DNA from: Bryobacterales bacterium | Lineage (GTDB): Bacteria > Acidobacteriota > Terriglobia > Bryobacterales > Bryobacteraceae | Length of the DNA: 5,342 nucleotides | NCBI GenBank assembly: GCA_003132865.1 | Contig: PKYZ01000365.1 | Location: 1,884-7,225, forward strand | Direction of reading: 5' to 3' | Part shown: positions 1 to 5,342 of the stretch, piece by piece | Layout: every line of letters starts with the position of its first letter | Position numbering within the stretch: the stretch's first letter is position 1 | Position numbers and translations under genes: made by a program | The notes under the pieces: model-generated | Databases searched by the model: none | What the model saw: only the letters and a program-made list of their open reading frames with translations | What the model was told of the DNA's origin: nothing

Positions 1-55
1 CTGGCCCCCACAAAATCGCCGCAGTATTCTCGATAGTGGGAAACTAAGTGGCATT

Positions 56-69
56 GGGCAAGATTGCCC
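56..69 (-). terminator. Short inverted repeat just past the leftward gene, weak terminator candidate
   Basis: GGGCAA and TTGCCC form a perfect 6-bp inverted repeat around a 2-base centre (in practice about 5 bp with a 4-base loop), starting 6 bp downstream of the TAG stop of the minus-strand gene at 76-903. The position suits transcription termination. On the minus strand the bases after the stem are AATGCCACTT, so there is no U-rich tract and a classical intrinsic terminator is not supported. It could be a chance hairpin. The rest of positions 1-75 shows nothing recognisable. Confidence 0.22.
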
Positions 70-75
70 GTCACA

Positions 76-903
76 CTACTGGGCGACGGCGATGGTGACC
101 TTGTCTGTCGTGGTCACGCCACCAATCCGGATCTGTAGGGACACCGCGTTCCCGATGGGCGTGGTGGGGTCCGGCACTACGCCGATCTGGTACTCACTGA
201 CGAATTGCGGCGAGAGCACGGAATAAACAAACTTCGCTGGGACACCGCCGATCAATACAGCCGGCGTCAACACGGTGTTCCGGAAGATGCCATCGGACGC
301 GGCCACGTAGTTATCGATAGATGGGGTCACCGAGCCAAGTCCGGTGCACGCAATGATCAAGGCGTGTCCCGCATTGAGCGAGATGGGGGCCGTGGTGAAC
401 ACTCCAATGGCCGCGCCGGCCGGCGCGGCGAGATCCCCTGTGGTGTTGTCGTACGCAAAAGCCTGGCCTAGCCCGTTTGCAGTTGTCGTGAAAATGCCGG
501 GCGATGCCGGCACTACGCTGACACTCTGTGGAGCCGACGTTCCGTTGCCGCGGGTGACCACGATATTCACCGTGCCGCTGCTCTGGCCTGACGGCAGCAC
601 GTTAAACGGGAGCTGCGCATTAATCTGCCCGGACTCCCCGGAACCTACAAAGTACAGCCCCGCGGGAATGTCGTTAAAGGTTACGGACATAACATCGCTC
701 AACGTGGTGGATATCGGGATGGTATCTGCAAAGGCCGTCGAGGCGGCCAGGTTCGTGCCAAAGATGGACACAAGGGAACCGGGCGCGACGCCTTGCGCCG
801 TGTAGCTGGCGGAATTCACCACGCCTCCCGCGCCCACCGTAGTCTGCGCGTGTGCGAGAGACACGCAAACTAACATTCCAAGAGCCAACCCGACCGATCG
901 CAT
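76..903 (-). CDS. Secreted stand-alone Soli_cterm (TIGR03437-type) domain protein
   Basis: A 275-aa protein that I place in the Solibacter C-terminal domain family (TIGR03437), whose molecular function is unknown. Residues 1-19 are a signal peptide (MRSVGLALGMLVCVSLAHA, likely cut before Q20), so the product should be exported. The remainder follows the family pattern: GVVNSASY and APGSLVSIFGTNLA near residues 27-53, QINAQLPF at 93-100, SPGIF at 134-138, CTGLGSVTP at 186-194, a PAVLIGGVPAKFVYS stretch at 214-228, then EYQIGVVPD at 237-245 and a terminal beta-rich stretch ending VTIAV. In many relatives the domain is the C-terminal part of a longer protein; here it is nearly the whole protein. 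The start at 903 is chosen because GGAGGG lies just upstream and the signal peptide begins there. A longer in-frame reading to 1134 adds 77 low-complexity Arg/Gly-rich residues overlapping the upstream gene, so it is rejected. The gene lies 62 bp downstream of the TPR/Wzy_C gene on the same strand and may be co-transcribed with it. A role at the cell surface is only an inference. Confidence 0.93.
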   Translation of the reverse strand: MRSVGLALGMLVCVSLAHAQTTVGAGGVVNSASYTAQGVAPGSLVSIFGTNLAASTAFADTIPISTTLSDVMSVTFNDIPAGLYFVGSGESGQINAQLPFNVLPSGQSSGTVNIVVTRGNGTSAPQSVSVVPASPGIFTTTANGLGQAFAYDNTTGDLAAPAGAAIGVFTTAPISLNAGHALIIACTGLGSVTPSIDNYVAASDGIFRNTVLTPAVLIGGVPAKFVYSVLSPQFVSEYQIGVVPDPTTPIGNAVSLQIRIGGVTTTDKVTIAVAQ

Positions 904-907
904 TATT

Positions 908-913
908 CCCTCC
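908..913 (-). promoter_or_regulatory. Strong ribosome binding site fixing the start of the Soli_cterm gene
   Basis: On the minus strand the sequence reads GGAGGGAATAATG, a near-ideal Shine-Dalgarno sequence with 4 bases between GGAGGG and the ATG at 903-901. This decides between the start at 903 and the in-frame ATG 12 bases upstream (at 915-913), which lacks such a site, as well as the far upstream ATG at 1134. It contrasts with the two divergent starts at 2843 and 2867, which lack a comparable site. Confidence 0.8.
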
Positions 914-965
914 ATTTCGATTTTAGTCGATCCACTTATGCTAACCCAAGCTCCCACGAAAGATT

Positions 966-2843
966 TTACTTGTGCGGCGGTTCCACGGGCGCGGCTCCGA
1001 TCGCGGAGCGAATGTGTTCGAGCGTACCTGTAACTTCCGGGTGTTTGCCGCCATCGAGCGCCACGGCGGTGGCGGCCTCGGTTTCCGCCTCTTTCAGCCG
1101 CGACGCAGCCTGCAGGACCTGAGCGAGCATCCAATGTGCCTTGAACCAGTTCGGCGCGTGGGAGATGGCGGCGCGCAGGCTCTGCTCAGTGAGCAGGGAA
1201 TCGTTCTGACGCGCATAGAATGCAGCCAGGTTGTAATAAGCGTTAAATGCGGCTTCAGTGGTTTGGGTGGCGCGTTGGGCGGCCAGACCGGCCTGTTGGA
1301 AGGCCTGCACCCGAATGACCCGTTCAGCGTTGCTCCCGGCAATCTGTGCCAATCGGCGCGAGTACCACAGGTCCGCGCTGGGACCGGGCCAGCGCCAATT
1401 CTGGTATTCGGCATAGCGGTTGGCGGCGTCGCCTACCAGACTGGCGTCCAGATCGCGCCGCGCCGCGGCGAGGGCGGTCTCGGCCATCGTCAGGCGCACG
1501 CCGAAAAATGCCAGTATGACGGCGCACGGCACGGCGACGGCCACGCGCGGCCAGCGGCGGCCAACCGGCGAACGTGGCAGAGCCGCGCCGATGCTGAGCG
1601 ATACCAGCATCGCGATGGCGACATAGTATGCCAGCGCGGTGGGTAGCGTGAAGCAGGCGAATTGCTCGCCGATGGTCATGGCGGCAAGCCCAGCCGCGAG
1701 CGCGCCGGCGGCCGGATTCCGGCGCACACGGCGCAGACTCATGATGGCGGCCGCGAATCCGCTGGCGGCGAGCGCCAGCAGCAGCACAGGCCCGGCCACA
1801 CCCTGCGCTACCAGCACGTCGAGAAAGATGTTGTGCGGCGACTCGTGGTAGAAGTCCGGATAGGCGCGGGCGAGATCCTTCGATTGGTAGCGCGCGAAGG
1901 TGGCGATGAAGGTCTCCGGTCCGTAGCCAGCCGGCCAGCGCGCGGCAGCCATGCGCAGGCTGTCGCGCCAGAGCAGAAGGCGCGCTCCGCCCGCTGGTTC
2001 CTCGAGCGCCCAGTGGACGCGGGCCCGCAATTTCTCACCGGCTGGAGAGAGGTAGAAAAGGGCGGCTACTGCGGCGATGGCCAGGCCGAGTGCCACATAA
2101 GGCAGGCGAAAGCGCCTGCCCCACCAGGACATCAGTATCAGAAAGAGGGCACCGGCCAGCAATCCGGCGATCGCCGCGCGTGTGCCGCTTAAGACGATGG
2201 CAACGGAGCCGGCCGCCGCGGCACTCCAGGCGAGCCACCTCCAGGGAGTGCGCTGTTCCGAGACCGCCAGCGCCGCGCCGGCGAACACCACGAATAGCAG
2301 CCAGTTGGCGGAGTAATCCGCATGACCCAGCGTGGAAGGCGGCCGCACGATGGTCCAGATACCTTCGCCCACGTGGTAACCGCGCGCGTCCAGAAACGGA
2401 TCCCATCCGAAGTATTGCGCGATTCCGTAGAGCGCCACGATCAGCCCGCTGGCCGCGATGGAGCGCAACAACACGCGCAATCGGCGGGGCCGTCCCGCGC
2501 AGCACGCGGCCACCAGGTATGCGAAGCCGAGCGCCGCGAGTTGCGTCAGCAGGCCCCAATAGCGCCAGTTGCTGCCGCCCAGCGACAACGCCGGATTCAC
2601 GGAGGCCAGCGTCGAGATTACCAGCGACACCGCCATGCCGCACACGCCCAACAAGAACCAGCGCGCGGCGCGCGAAGCTCGATAAAACCCGGCTGCGCCA
2701 CCCGTGGCCGCCCACCAGATGGCCGCCGCCGCGGTTCCCAACAGGAGCAGCACTACCTTAGGTGTAACATCGAAGTAAAAAAACCATCCGGGGGCGATCG
2801 CCAGCGGAATTAACGCCATGACGACGGCCAGCAGCAGGGCCAT
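966..2843 (-). CDS. Polytopic O-antigen ligase/polymerase superfamily protein (Wzy_C-like) with C-terminal TPR-like tail
   Basis: A 625-aa inner-membrane protein. Hydrophobic segments run from about residue 5 to 450. Family landmarks are SNWRYWGLLTQ (91-101) after the second or third helix, RPPSTLGHADYSANW (167-181), LSGTRAAIAG (218-227), LLLWRDSLRMAAARW (289-303) with GYGPETF (306-312), and SPHNIFLDVLVAQGVAG (335-351). The SGTR arginine (R222) and the SPHN histidine (H337) fall where WaaL-type ligases have functionally important Arg and His residues. After the last helix (about 434-450) a soluble tail of about 170 residues follows. Residues 533-600 resemble two TPR units (YYNLAAFYARQND..., AHWMLAQVLQAASRLKEAE). 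Such enzymes move or polymerise undecaprenyl-linked glycans at the periplasmic face. Whether this one is a polymerase, a lipid-A ligase or a protein oligosaccharyltransferase cannot be told from sequence. The start at 2843 has no clear Shine-Dalgarno; Met9 (codon at 2819-2817) is the alternative. It is divergent from the co-polymerase gene, 23 bp away. Confidence 0.88.
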   Translation of the reverse strand: MALLLAVVMALIPLAIAPGWFFYFDVTPKVVLLLLGTAAAAIWWAATGGAAGFYRASRAARWFLLGVCGMAVSLVISTLASVNPALSLGGSNWRYWGLLTQLAALGFAYLVAACCAGRPRRLRVLLRSIAASGLIVALYGIAQYFGWDPFLDARGYHVGEGIWTIVRPPSTLGHADYSANWLLFVVFAGAALAVSEQRTPWRWLAWSAAAAGSVAIVLSGTRAAIAGLLAGALFLILMSWWGRRFRLPYVALGLAIAAVAALFYLSPAGEKLRARVHWALEEPAGGARLLLWRDSLRMAAARWPAGYGPETFIATFARYQSKDLARAYPDFYHESPHNIFLDVLVAQGVAGPVLLLALAASGFAAAIMSLRRVRRNPAAGALAAGLAAMTIGEQFACFTLPTALAYYVAIAMLVSLSIGAALPRSPVGRRWPRVAVAVPCAVILAFFGVRLTMAETALAAARRDLDASLVGDAANRYAEYQNWRWPGPSADLWYSRRLAQIAGSNAERVIRVQAFQQAGLAAQRATQTTEAAFNAYYNLAAFYARQNDSLLTEQSLRAAISHAPNWFKAHWMLAQVLQAASRLKEAETEAATAVALDGGKHPEVTGTLEHIRSAIGAAPVEPPHK

Positions 2844-2849
2844 ATAGGC

Positions 2850-2855
2850 TACACT
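2850..2855 (+). promoter_or_regulatory. Candidate -10 element for the rightward co-polymerase operon
   Basis: TACACT matches TATAAT at four of six positions, including the key A2 and T6, and sits 11 bases before the ATG at 2867. Transcription would start at about 2861-2863, leaving only some 4-6 untranslated bases. No good -35 hexamer is visible at the normal spacing, which lies inside the divergent coding region. The call rests on position and on the lack of a usable Shine-Dalgarno, not on a full promoter match. Confidence 0.3.
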
Positions 2856-2861
2856 ATCTCA
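2853..2861 (-). promoter_or_regulatory. Candidate extended -10 element for the leftward Wzy_C/TPR gene
   Basis: Read on the minus strand this is TGAGATAGT: a TGn extension followed by GATAGT, which matches TATAAT at four of six positions. It lies 9 bases upstream of the ATG at 2843, so the transcript would begin almost at the start codon. It overlaps the candidate plus-strand -10 element, so RNA polymerase binding in the two directions would be mutually exclusive. No -35 match is seen; an extended -10 can partly compensate for this. The two copies of the 12-bp repeat lie immediately upstream on this strand. Confidence 0.3.
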
Positions 2862-2881
2862 CAGGCATGCTCACAGGCACG
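2858..2881. repeat. Tandem 12-bp direct repeat across the plus-strand start codon
   Basis: CTCACAGGCATG (2858-2869) is followed directly by CTCACAGGCACG (2870-2881), 11 of 12 bases identical. The single difference, T versus C, makes the ATG start codon of the co-polymerase gene in the first copy. The period equals four codons, so the duplication keeps frame. Relative to the leftward gene the two copies fill the stretch just upstream of its candidate -10. It may be a duplicated regulator-binding site or a replication-slippage duplication; the sequence alone cannot decide. Confidence 0.7.
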
Positions 2882-4015
2882 GCGGAATCTGTAAACACTT
2901 ATCGCTATCTGAGCTTCCTGGGATCGCGCTGGCGATTCATCGCGGCATCCTGCGCGATTGCGATGAGTCTGGCGCTGGGCGTGAGTCTGACGCGTCCCAA
3001 GCTGTATACGGCCACCTGCCGCATTCTGATCGAGCCGCCCGCGGGCACCGATATTCGCAGCGCCTTGGGAGTAAGTCCCATCTATTTGGAATCGCTTAAG
3101 ACTTATGAACATTTCGCGGGGAGCGACAGCCTGTTCCTGCGCGCGCTGAATCAGTTTCAATTGCGGCAGCGATTCCCGGACCGTTCCGTCGAATCGCTGA
3201 AAGCCGGAATCCTAAAAGCCGGCATGGTGCGGGATACCAAGATTCTGGAGATCAAGGTAACGTTGCCGGACCCGAAGACCGCGCAGGCGCTGGCGCAGTA
3301 TCTGGGCGAGGAGACCGTCAAGCTCAGCCGCTCGGTAGACGAGGAAGGCGACCGCGAATTGGCGCAAGCGATCGAGAAGCAGGAGGCGGATGCGCAGGCG
3401 CGCCTGGATCGGAGTGAAGCCGCCTGGACCCGCACCATCGCGCAACAACCCGTCGAGAGGCTGCAACAGGAGATTCAGAGCGGCGGCGACCTGAAGAGCA
3501 GCCTGGAGCGCCAATTGCTGCGCGCCGAGCTGGATGCTTCCGAAGGCCAGGCGGGCGAAGCCGCCGCCAGCCGGGCGCGCGCCGATACTCTGCGGAAGCA
3601 ACTTGCGCAGGTGGAGCGGGACCAGACTGCCAAGGAAGAACTGCTGGCGCGCCGCATGGGCGAACGCGACCGCGTGGATGCGGAACGAACCGCCACCCAG
3701 GAGGCGTTCACGACAGTGGAGACGCGGTTAAGCCAGGTGCGCTCCGATCGCGGGTATCGCAGCGAGCGGCTGAAGATCATCGATCCGGGAATCGTGCCGG
3801 AGCAGCCGTCGGCCCCCAACATCCCGCTCCACGTGCTGGCGGCGCTGTTGCTGGGGCTGGTGGTACCGGCGATCTATTTGACCCTGGAGTTGAGCTATCG
3901 GACCCAGCGCTCCGATGCCTCACGGGAGGCCGCACCGGTGGCCCCTCAGGTGACGACGCCGCCCACCCGGACCCTGCGCGCGAGCGCCTCTTCAAAATGG
4001 ACCGCCGATGATTGA
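2867..4015 (+). CDS. Wzz/GumC-type polysaccharide co-polymerase (chain-length determinant), kinase-less
   Basis: A 382-aa inner-membrane protein with the standard layout of polysaccharide co-polymerases. A short cytoplasmic N-terminus is followed by TM1 at about 24-42 (FIAASCAIAMSLALGVSL). The extended motif PKLYTATCRILIEPP (44-58) opens the Wzz domain. YLESLKTYEHFAGSDSLFLRAL (73-94) matches the GumC-like 'switch into alpha helix' region. A long charged, heptad-like helical region covers about 155-300. The Pro-rich pre-membrane motif IIDPGIVPEQPSAPN (304-318) then leads into TM2 at about 321-341. The family sets glycan chain length and couples polymerisation to export. After TM2 there is only a Pro/Ala/Thr-rich tail of about 40 residues, with no Walker motifs or Tyr-rich tail, so it is not a bacterial tyrosine kinase fusion. 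It is somewhat shorter than typical GumC/EpsF proteins. The ATG at 2867 has no well-spaced Shine-Dalgarno (AGG sits one base away). Its stop overlaps the next gene by 8 bp, implying translational coupling with that likely polymerase. Confidence 0.9.
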   Translation: MLTGTAESVNTYRYLSFLGSRWRFIAASCAIAMSLALGVSLTRPKLYTATCRILIEPPAGTDIRSALGVSPIYLESLKTYEHFAGSDSLFLRALNQFQLRQRFPDRSVESLKAGILKAGMVRDTKILEIKVTLPDPKTAQALAQYLGEETVKLSRSVDEEGDRELAQAIEKQEADAQARLDRSEAAWTRTIAQQPVERLQQEIQSGGDLKSSLERQLLRAELDASEGQAGEAAASRARADTLRKQLAQVERDQTAKEELLARRMGERDRVDAERTATQEAFTTVETRLSQVRSDRGYRSERLKIIDPGIVPEQPSAPNIPLHVLAALLLGLVVPAIYLTLELSYRTQRSDASREAAPVAPQVTTPPTRTLRASASSKWTADD

Positions 4016-5342
4016 GCGCGCAACGATGGCCCGCTTGGGCCATCCGTGGCGGTTCGCCGCCCCGGCGTTGGCGGGCATCTATGCGGCGGCCATCGCACTC
4101 GCGCCGAAACCGGCGGTGGCTTTCGCGCTGGCCGCACCGCTGGCGGCCGTGCCTTTCGCGTACTGGGCGATCCTGAAGCGCGACCGTTGGCTGACGCTCT
4201 TCTTCGTTGCGGCGCTGCTTCTGCCGCCGCTGCCCTTGGGCTTGGGCAATTCCGGGCCGCATCCGTCGTTAATCTTCGTCGCGCTCGGCCTGCTCGCTGG
4301 CATCTTTAATCTGGGCGAGTGGCGCGCGCCGGACGCTCCGCTGAATCGCGCTTTCGGAATATTCTTCCTGATCCTCGCGGGCAGCGCGGCGGAAGCCATG
4401 CTCTATTCGGGCGCCGCCGTGGGGCTGGGCAGCCTGATGCGCGTGCTGTTGTTCGGCTTTTCCGTGTACGTGTTCTTTTACGCCGCCCACGGGCCGGGCT
4501 CCCGCGAACCGCAAGACGCCTTCGCGCAGACGCGCGCGCTTTACTGGGTGGCCGTGGCGTCCGCGTTGTTCGCGTGCGTCGATTTCTATTTCCAGTTCCC
4601 CGCGCCGGCGGGATTTGGCGCGCAGTTCATCTGGCTCCGGTCCGGCGTATACCGGCGGGCGCAGGGCCTGTTTTACGAAGCCAGCACGCTGGGCAACTTT
4701 TGTGCGTTCTTCCTGGCGATGATCGCGGCAGCACTGCTTTCGCCGCGCGAGCAAGCTCCAGTTTCGCGGCGCGGGCTGCTGCTGGGCGGGATGGTGTTCG
4801 CTACCGCCCTGGTGCTTTCCTACTCGCGCGGCTCTTTAGTCAATGCCTTGGTGGCTATCGCGGTCCTGATTTATTTGAACCGGCCCCGCATCCGGTTGGG
4901 CAGATTGTTCCTGGTTTTGGCGGGCGCCGCGCTGGCCGGCGGGCTGGCGCTGCGCGCACTGCTAGCGTCGTCCACAGCCGTGTTCGCAGGCGCTTACTGG
5001 ATGCGCGTCTCGACCTCCGTCGAATACCTTTTCTCGGAAACCGAAGGGCTGCTTTCCGGGCGCGTAGCGAGTTGGCGCGCGGTGCTTGGGTTCCTGGCGG
5101 AACATCCGTGGCACGCGCTGTTCGGCGTCGGTTACAAGACTCTGCCTTATTCGGACTACCTGGGGCGCACCGTGATCACCGACAATATGTACCTCAGCCT
5201 GCTGGCGGAAACCGGTATCGTCGGCCTCGGCGCGATGGGGTGGCTCAGCGTGCAGATCCTGCGATCGGCGCGCCGCGCGTCATGTTCGCCGGACCCGCAA
5301 CGCCGTTTCTTCGGAAGTTGGATGTTCGCGTTCTGGGCGGGC
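4008..5342 (+). CDS. Wzy_C-like O-antigen/exopolysaccharide polymerase or ligase, 3' end outside window
   Basis: The frame stays open from the ATG at 4008 to the window edge, giving 445 codons without a stop. It encodes a polytopic membrane protein with many hydrophobic segments (for example about 15-32, 61-79, 115-135, 143-160, 179-196, 229-244, 257-271, 276-291, 300-319). Family landmarks are YRRAQGLFYEASTLGN (215-230), LSYSRGSLVNALV (270-282), SGRVASWRAVL (350-360), FGVGYKTLPYSDY (372-384) and TDNMYLSLLAETGIVGLG (391-408), the order expected for the Wzy/WaaL superfamily. Where the divergent protein has SPHN, this one has TDNM, which I associate more with exopolysaccharide polymerases than with WaaL ligases; this is inference. 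The ATG at 4008-4010 overlaps the end of the co-polymerase gene by 8 bp (ATGATTGA), so the two are probably translationally coupled and act together. Met7 (4026-4028) is a possible alternative start. No internal break is seen; at least one C-terminal helix continues past the edge. Confidence 0.87.
   Translation, partial: MIERATMARLGHPWRFAAPALAGIYAAAIALAPKPAVAFALAAPLAAVPFAYWAILKRDRWLTLFFVAALLLPPLPLGLGNSGPHPSLIFVALGLLAGIFNLGEWRAPDAPLNRAFGIFFLILAGSAAEAMLYSGAAVGLGSLMRVLLFGFSVYVFFYAAHGPGSREPQDAFAQTRALYWVAVASALFACVDFYFQFPAPAGFGAQFIWLRSGVYRRAQGLFYEASTLGNFCAFFLAMIAAALLSPREQAPVSRRGLLLGGMVFATALVLSYSRGSLVNALVAIAVLIYLNRPRIRLGRLFLVLAGAALAGGLALRALLASSTAVFAGAYWMRVSTSVEYLFSETEGLLSGRVASWRAVLGFLAEHPWHALFGVGYKTLPYSDYLGRTVITDNMYLSLLAETGIVGLGAMGWLSVQILRSARRASCSPDPQRRFFGSWMFAFWAG

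Noticed and set aside
917..930. TCGA-TTTTAG-TCGA paired palindromic tetramers as an operator
   Set aside because: The matching parts are only 4 bases each and self-complementary, which is easily due to chance.
920..949. Promoter candidate TTGGGT-N18-TAAAAT on the minus strand before the Soli_cterm gene
   Set aside because: TAAAAT is a good -10 match, but transcription would begin at about 913-914, at the very edge of the Shine-Dalgarno, and the -35 match is poor. Co-transcription from the upstream gene is equally likely.
904..1134. In-frame N-terminal extension (77 residues) of the Soli_cterm gene
   Set aside because: It overlaps the end of the upstream membrane protein gene by about 169 bp, is Arg/Gly-rich without domain character, and would bury the signal peptide and the strong GGAGGG ribosome binding site at 908-913.
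972..1646. Plus-strand open frame of 224 codons opposite the TPR/Wzy_C gene
   Set aside because: It lies antisense to a well-supported gene, its translation is low-complexity with no recognisable domain, and long antisense open frames are common in GC-rich DNA.
2035..2715. Minus-strand open frame of 226 codons in another frame within the Wzy_C gene
   Set aside because: Its Arg/Gly/Ala-rich translation has no membrane or domain pattern, while the overlapping frame carries clear family motifs.
2090..2761. Plus-strand open frame of 223 codons antisense to the same gene
   Set aside because: Extremely Arg/Pro-rich translation typical of shadow frames in GC-rich DNA; no supporting start signal or motif.
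4269..4754. Minus-strand open frame of 161 codons opposite the second Wzy_C-like gene
   Set aside because: The plus strand carries an unbroken membrane protein with ordered Wzy/WaaL landmarks across this stretch; the antisense product is charged low-complexity sequence.

Overview
The window is GC-rich bacterial DNA, most likely from an Acidobacteriota genome near Candidatus Solibacter (Bryobacterales/Solibacteres). The main clue is the secreted protein at 76-903. Apart from a signal peptide, it is almost wholly one copy of the domain first described as a large lineage-specific family in Solibacter usitatus (TIGR03437, 'Soli_cterm'). No rRNA, tRNA, CRISPR array or mobile element is visible.

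Four genes fill the window as two divergent pairs around a 23-bp gap (2844-2866). Leftward (minus strand): a 625-aa polytopic membrane protein of the O-antigen ligase/polymerase superfamily (Wzy_C-like) with a TPR-like C-terminal tail (2843 to 966), then, after 62 bp, the 275-aa secreted Soli_cterm protein (903 to 76). Rightward (plus strand): a 382-aa Wzz/GumC-type polysaccharide co-polymerase without a kinase domain (2867-4015). It overlaps by 8 bp (ATGATTGA) a second Wzy_C-like membrane protein, which stays open to the right edge (4008-5342, at least 445 aa). There is no gene-free stretch longer than 300 bases.

The layout suggests part of a surface or exopolysaccharide locus. The co-polymerase and its overlapping partner look like a chain-length regulator plus polymerase of a Wzx/Wzy-type pathway. 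The divergent TPR-bearing protein could be a second polymerase, a lipid-A-core ligase or an oligosaccharyltransferase. No glycosyltransferase, flippase or OPX export gene is inside the window, so the polysaccharide cannot be named.

The most unusual spot is the divergent junction. Two start codons sit 23 bp apart, neither with a convincing Shine-Dalgarno sequence. Overlapping -10-like hexamers in both directions would give nearly leaderless mRNAs. A near-perfect 12-bp tandem duplication (2858-2881) contains the plus-strand start codon and fills the -10/-35 spacer region of the minus-strand promoter candidate. I see no clearly new biological system; the findings are specific, testable oddities within a recognisable polysaccharide locus.
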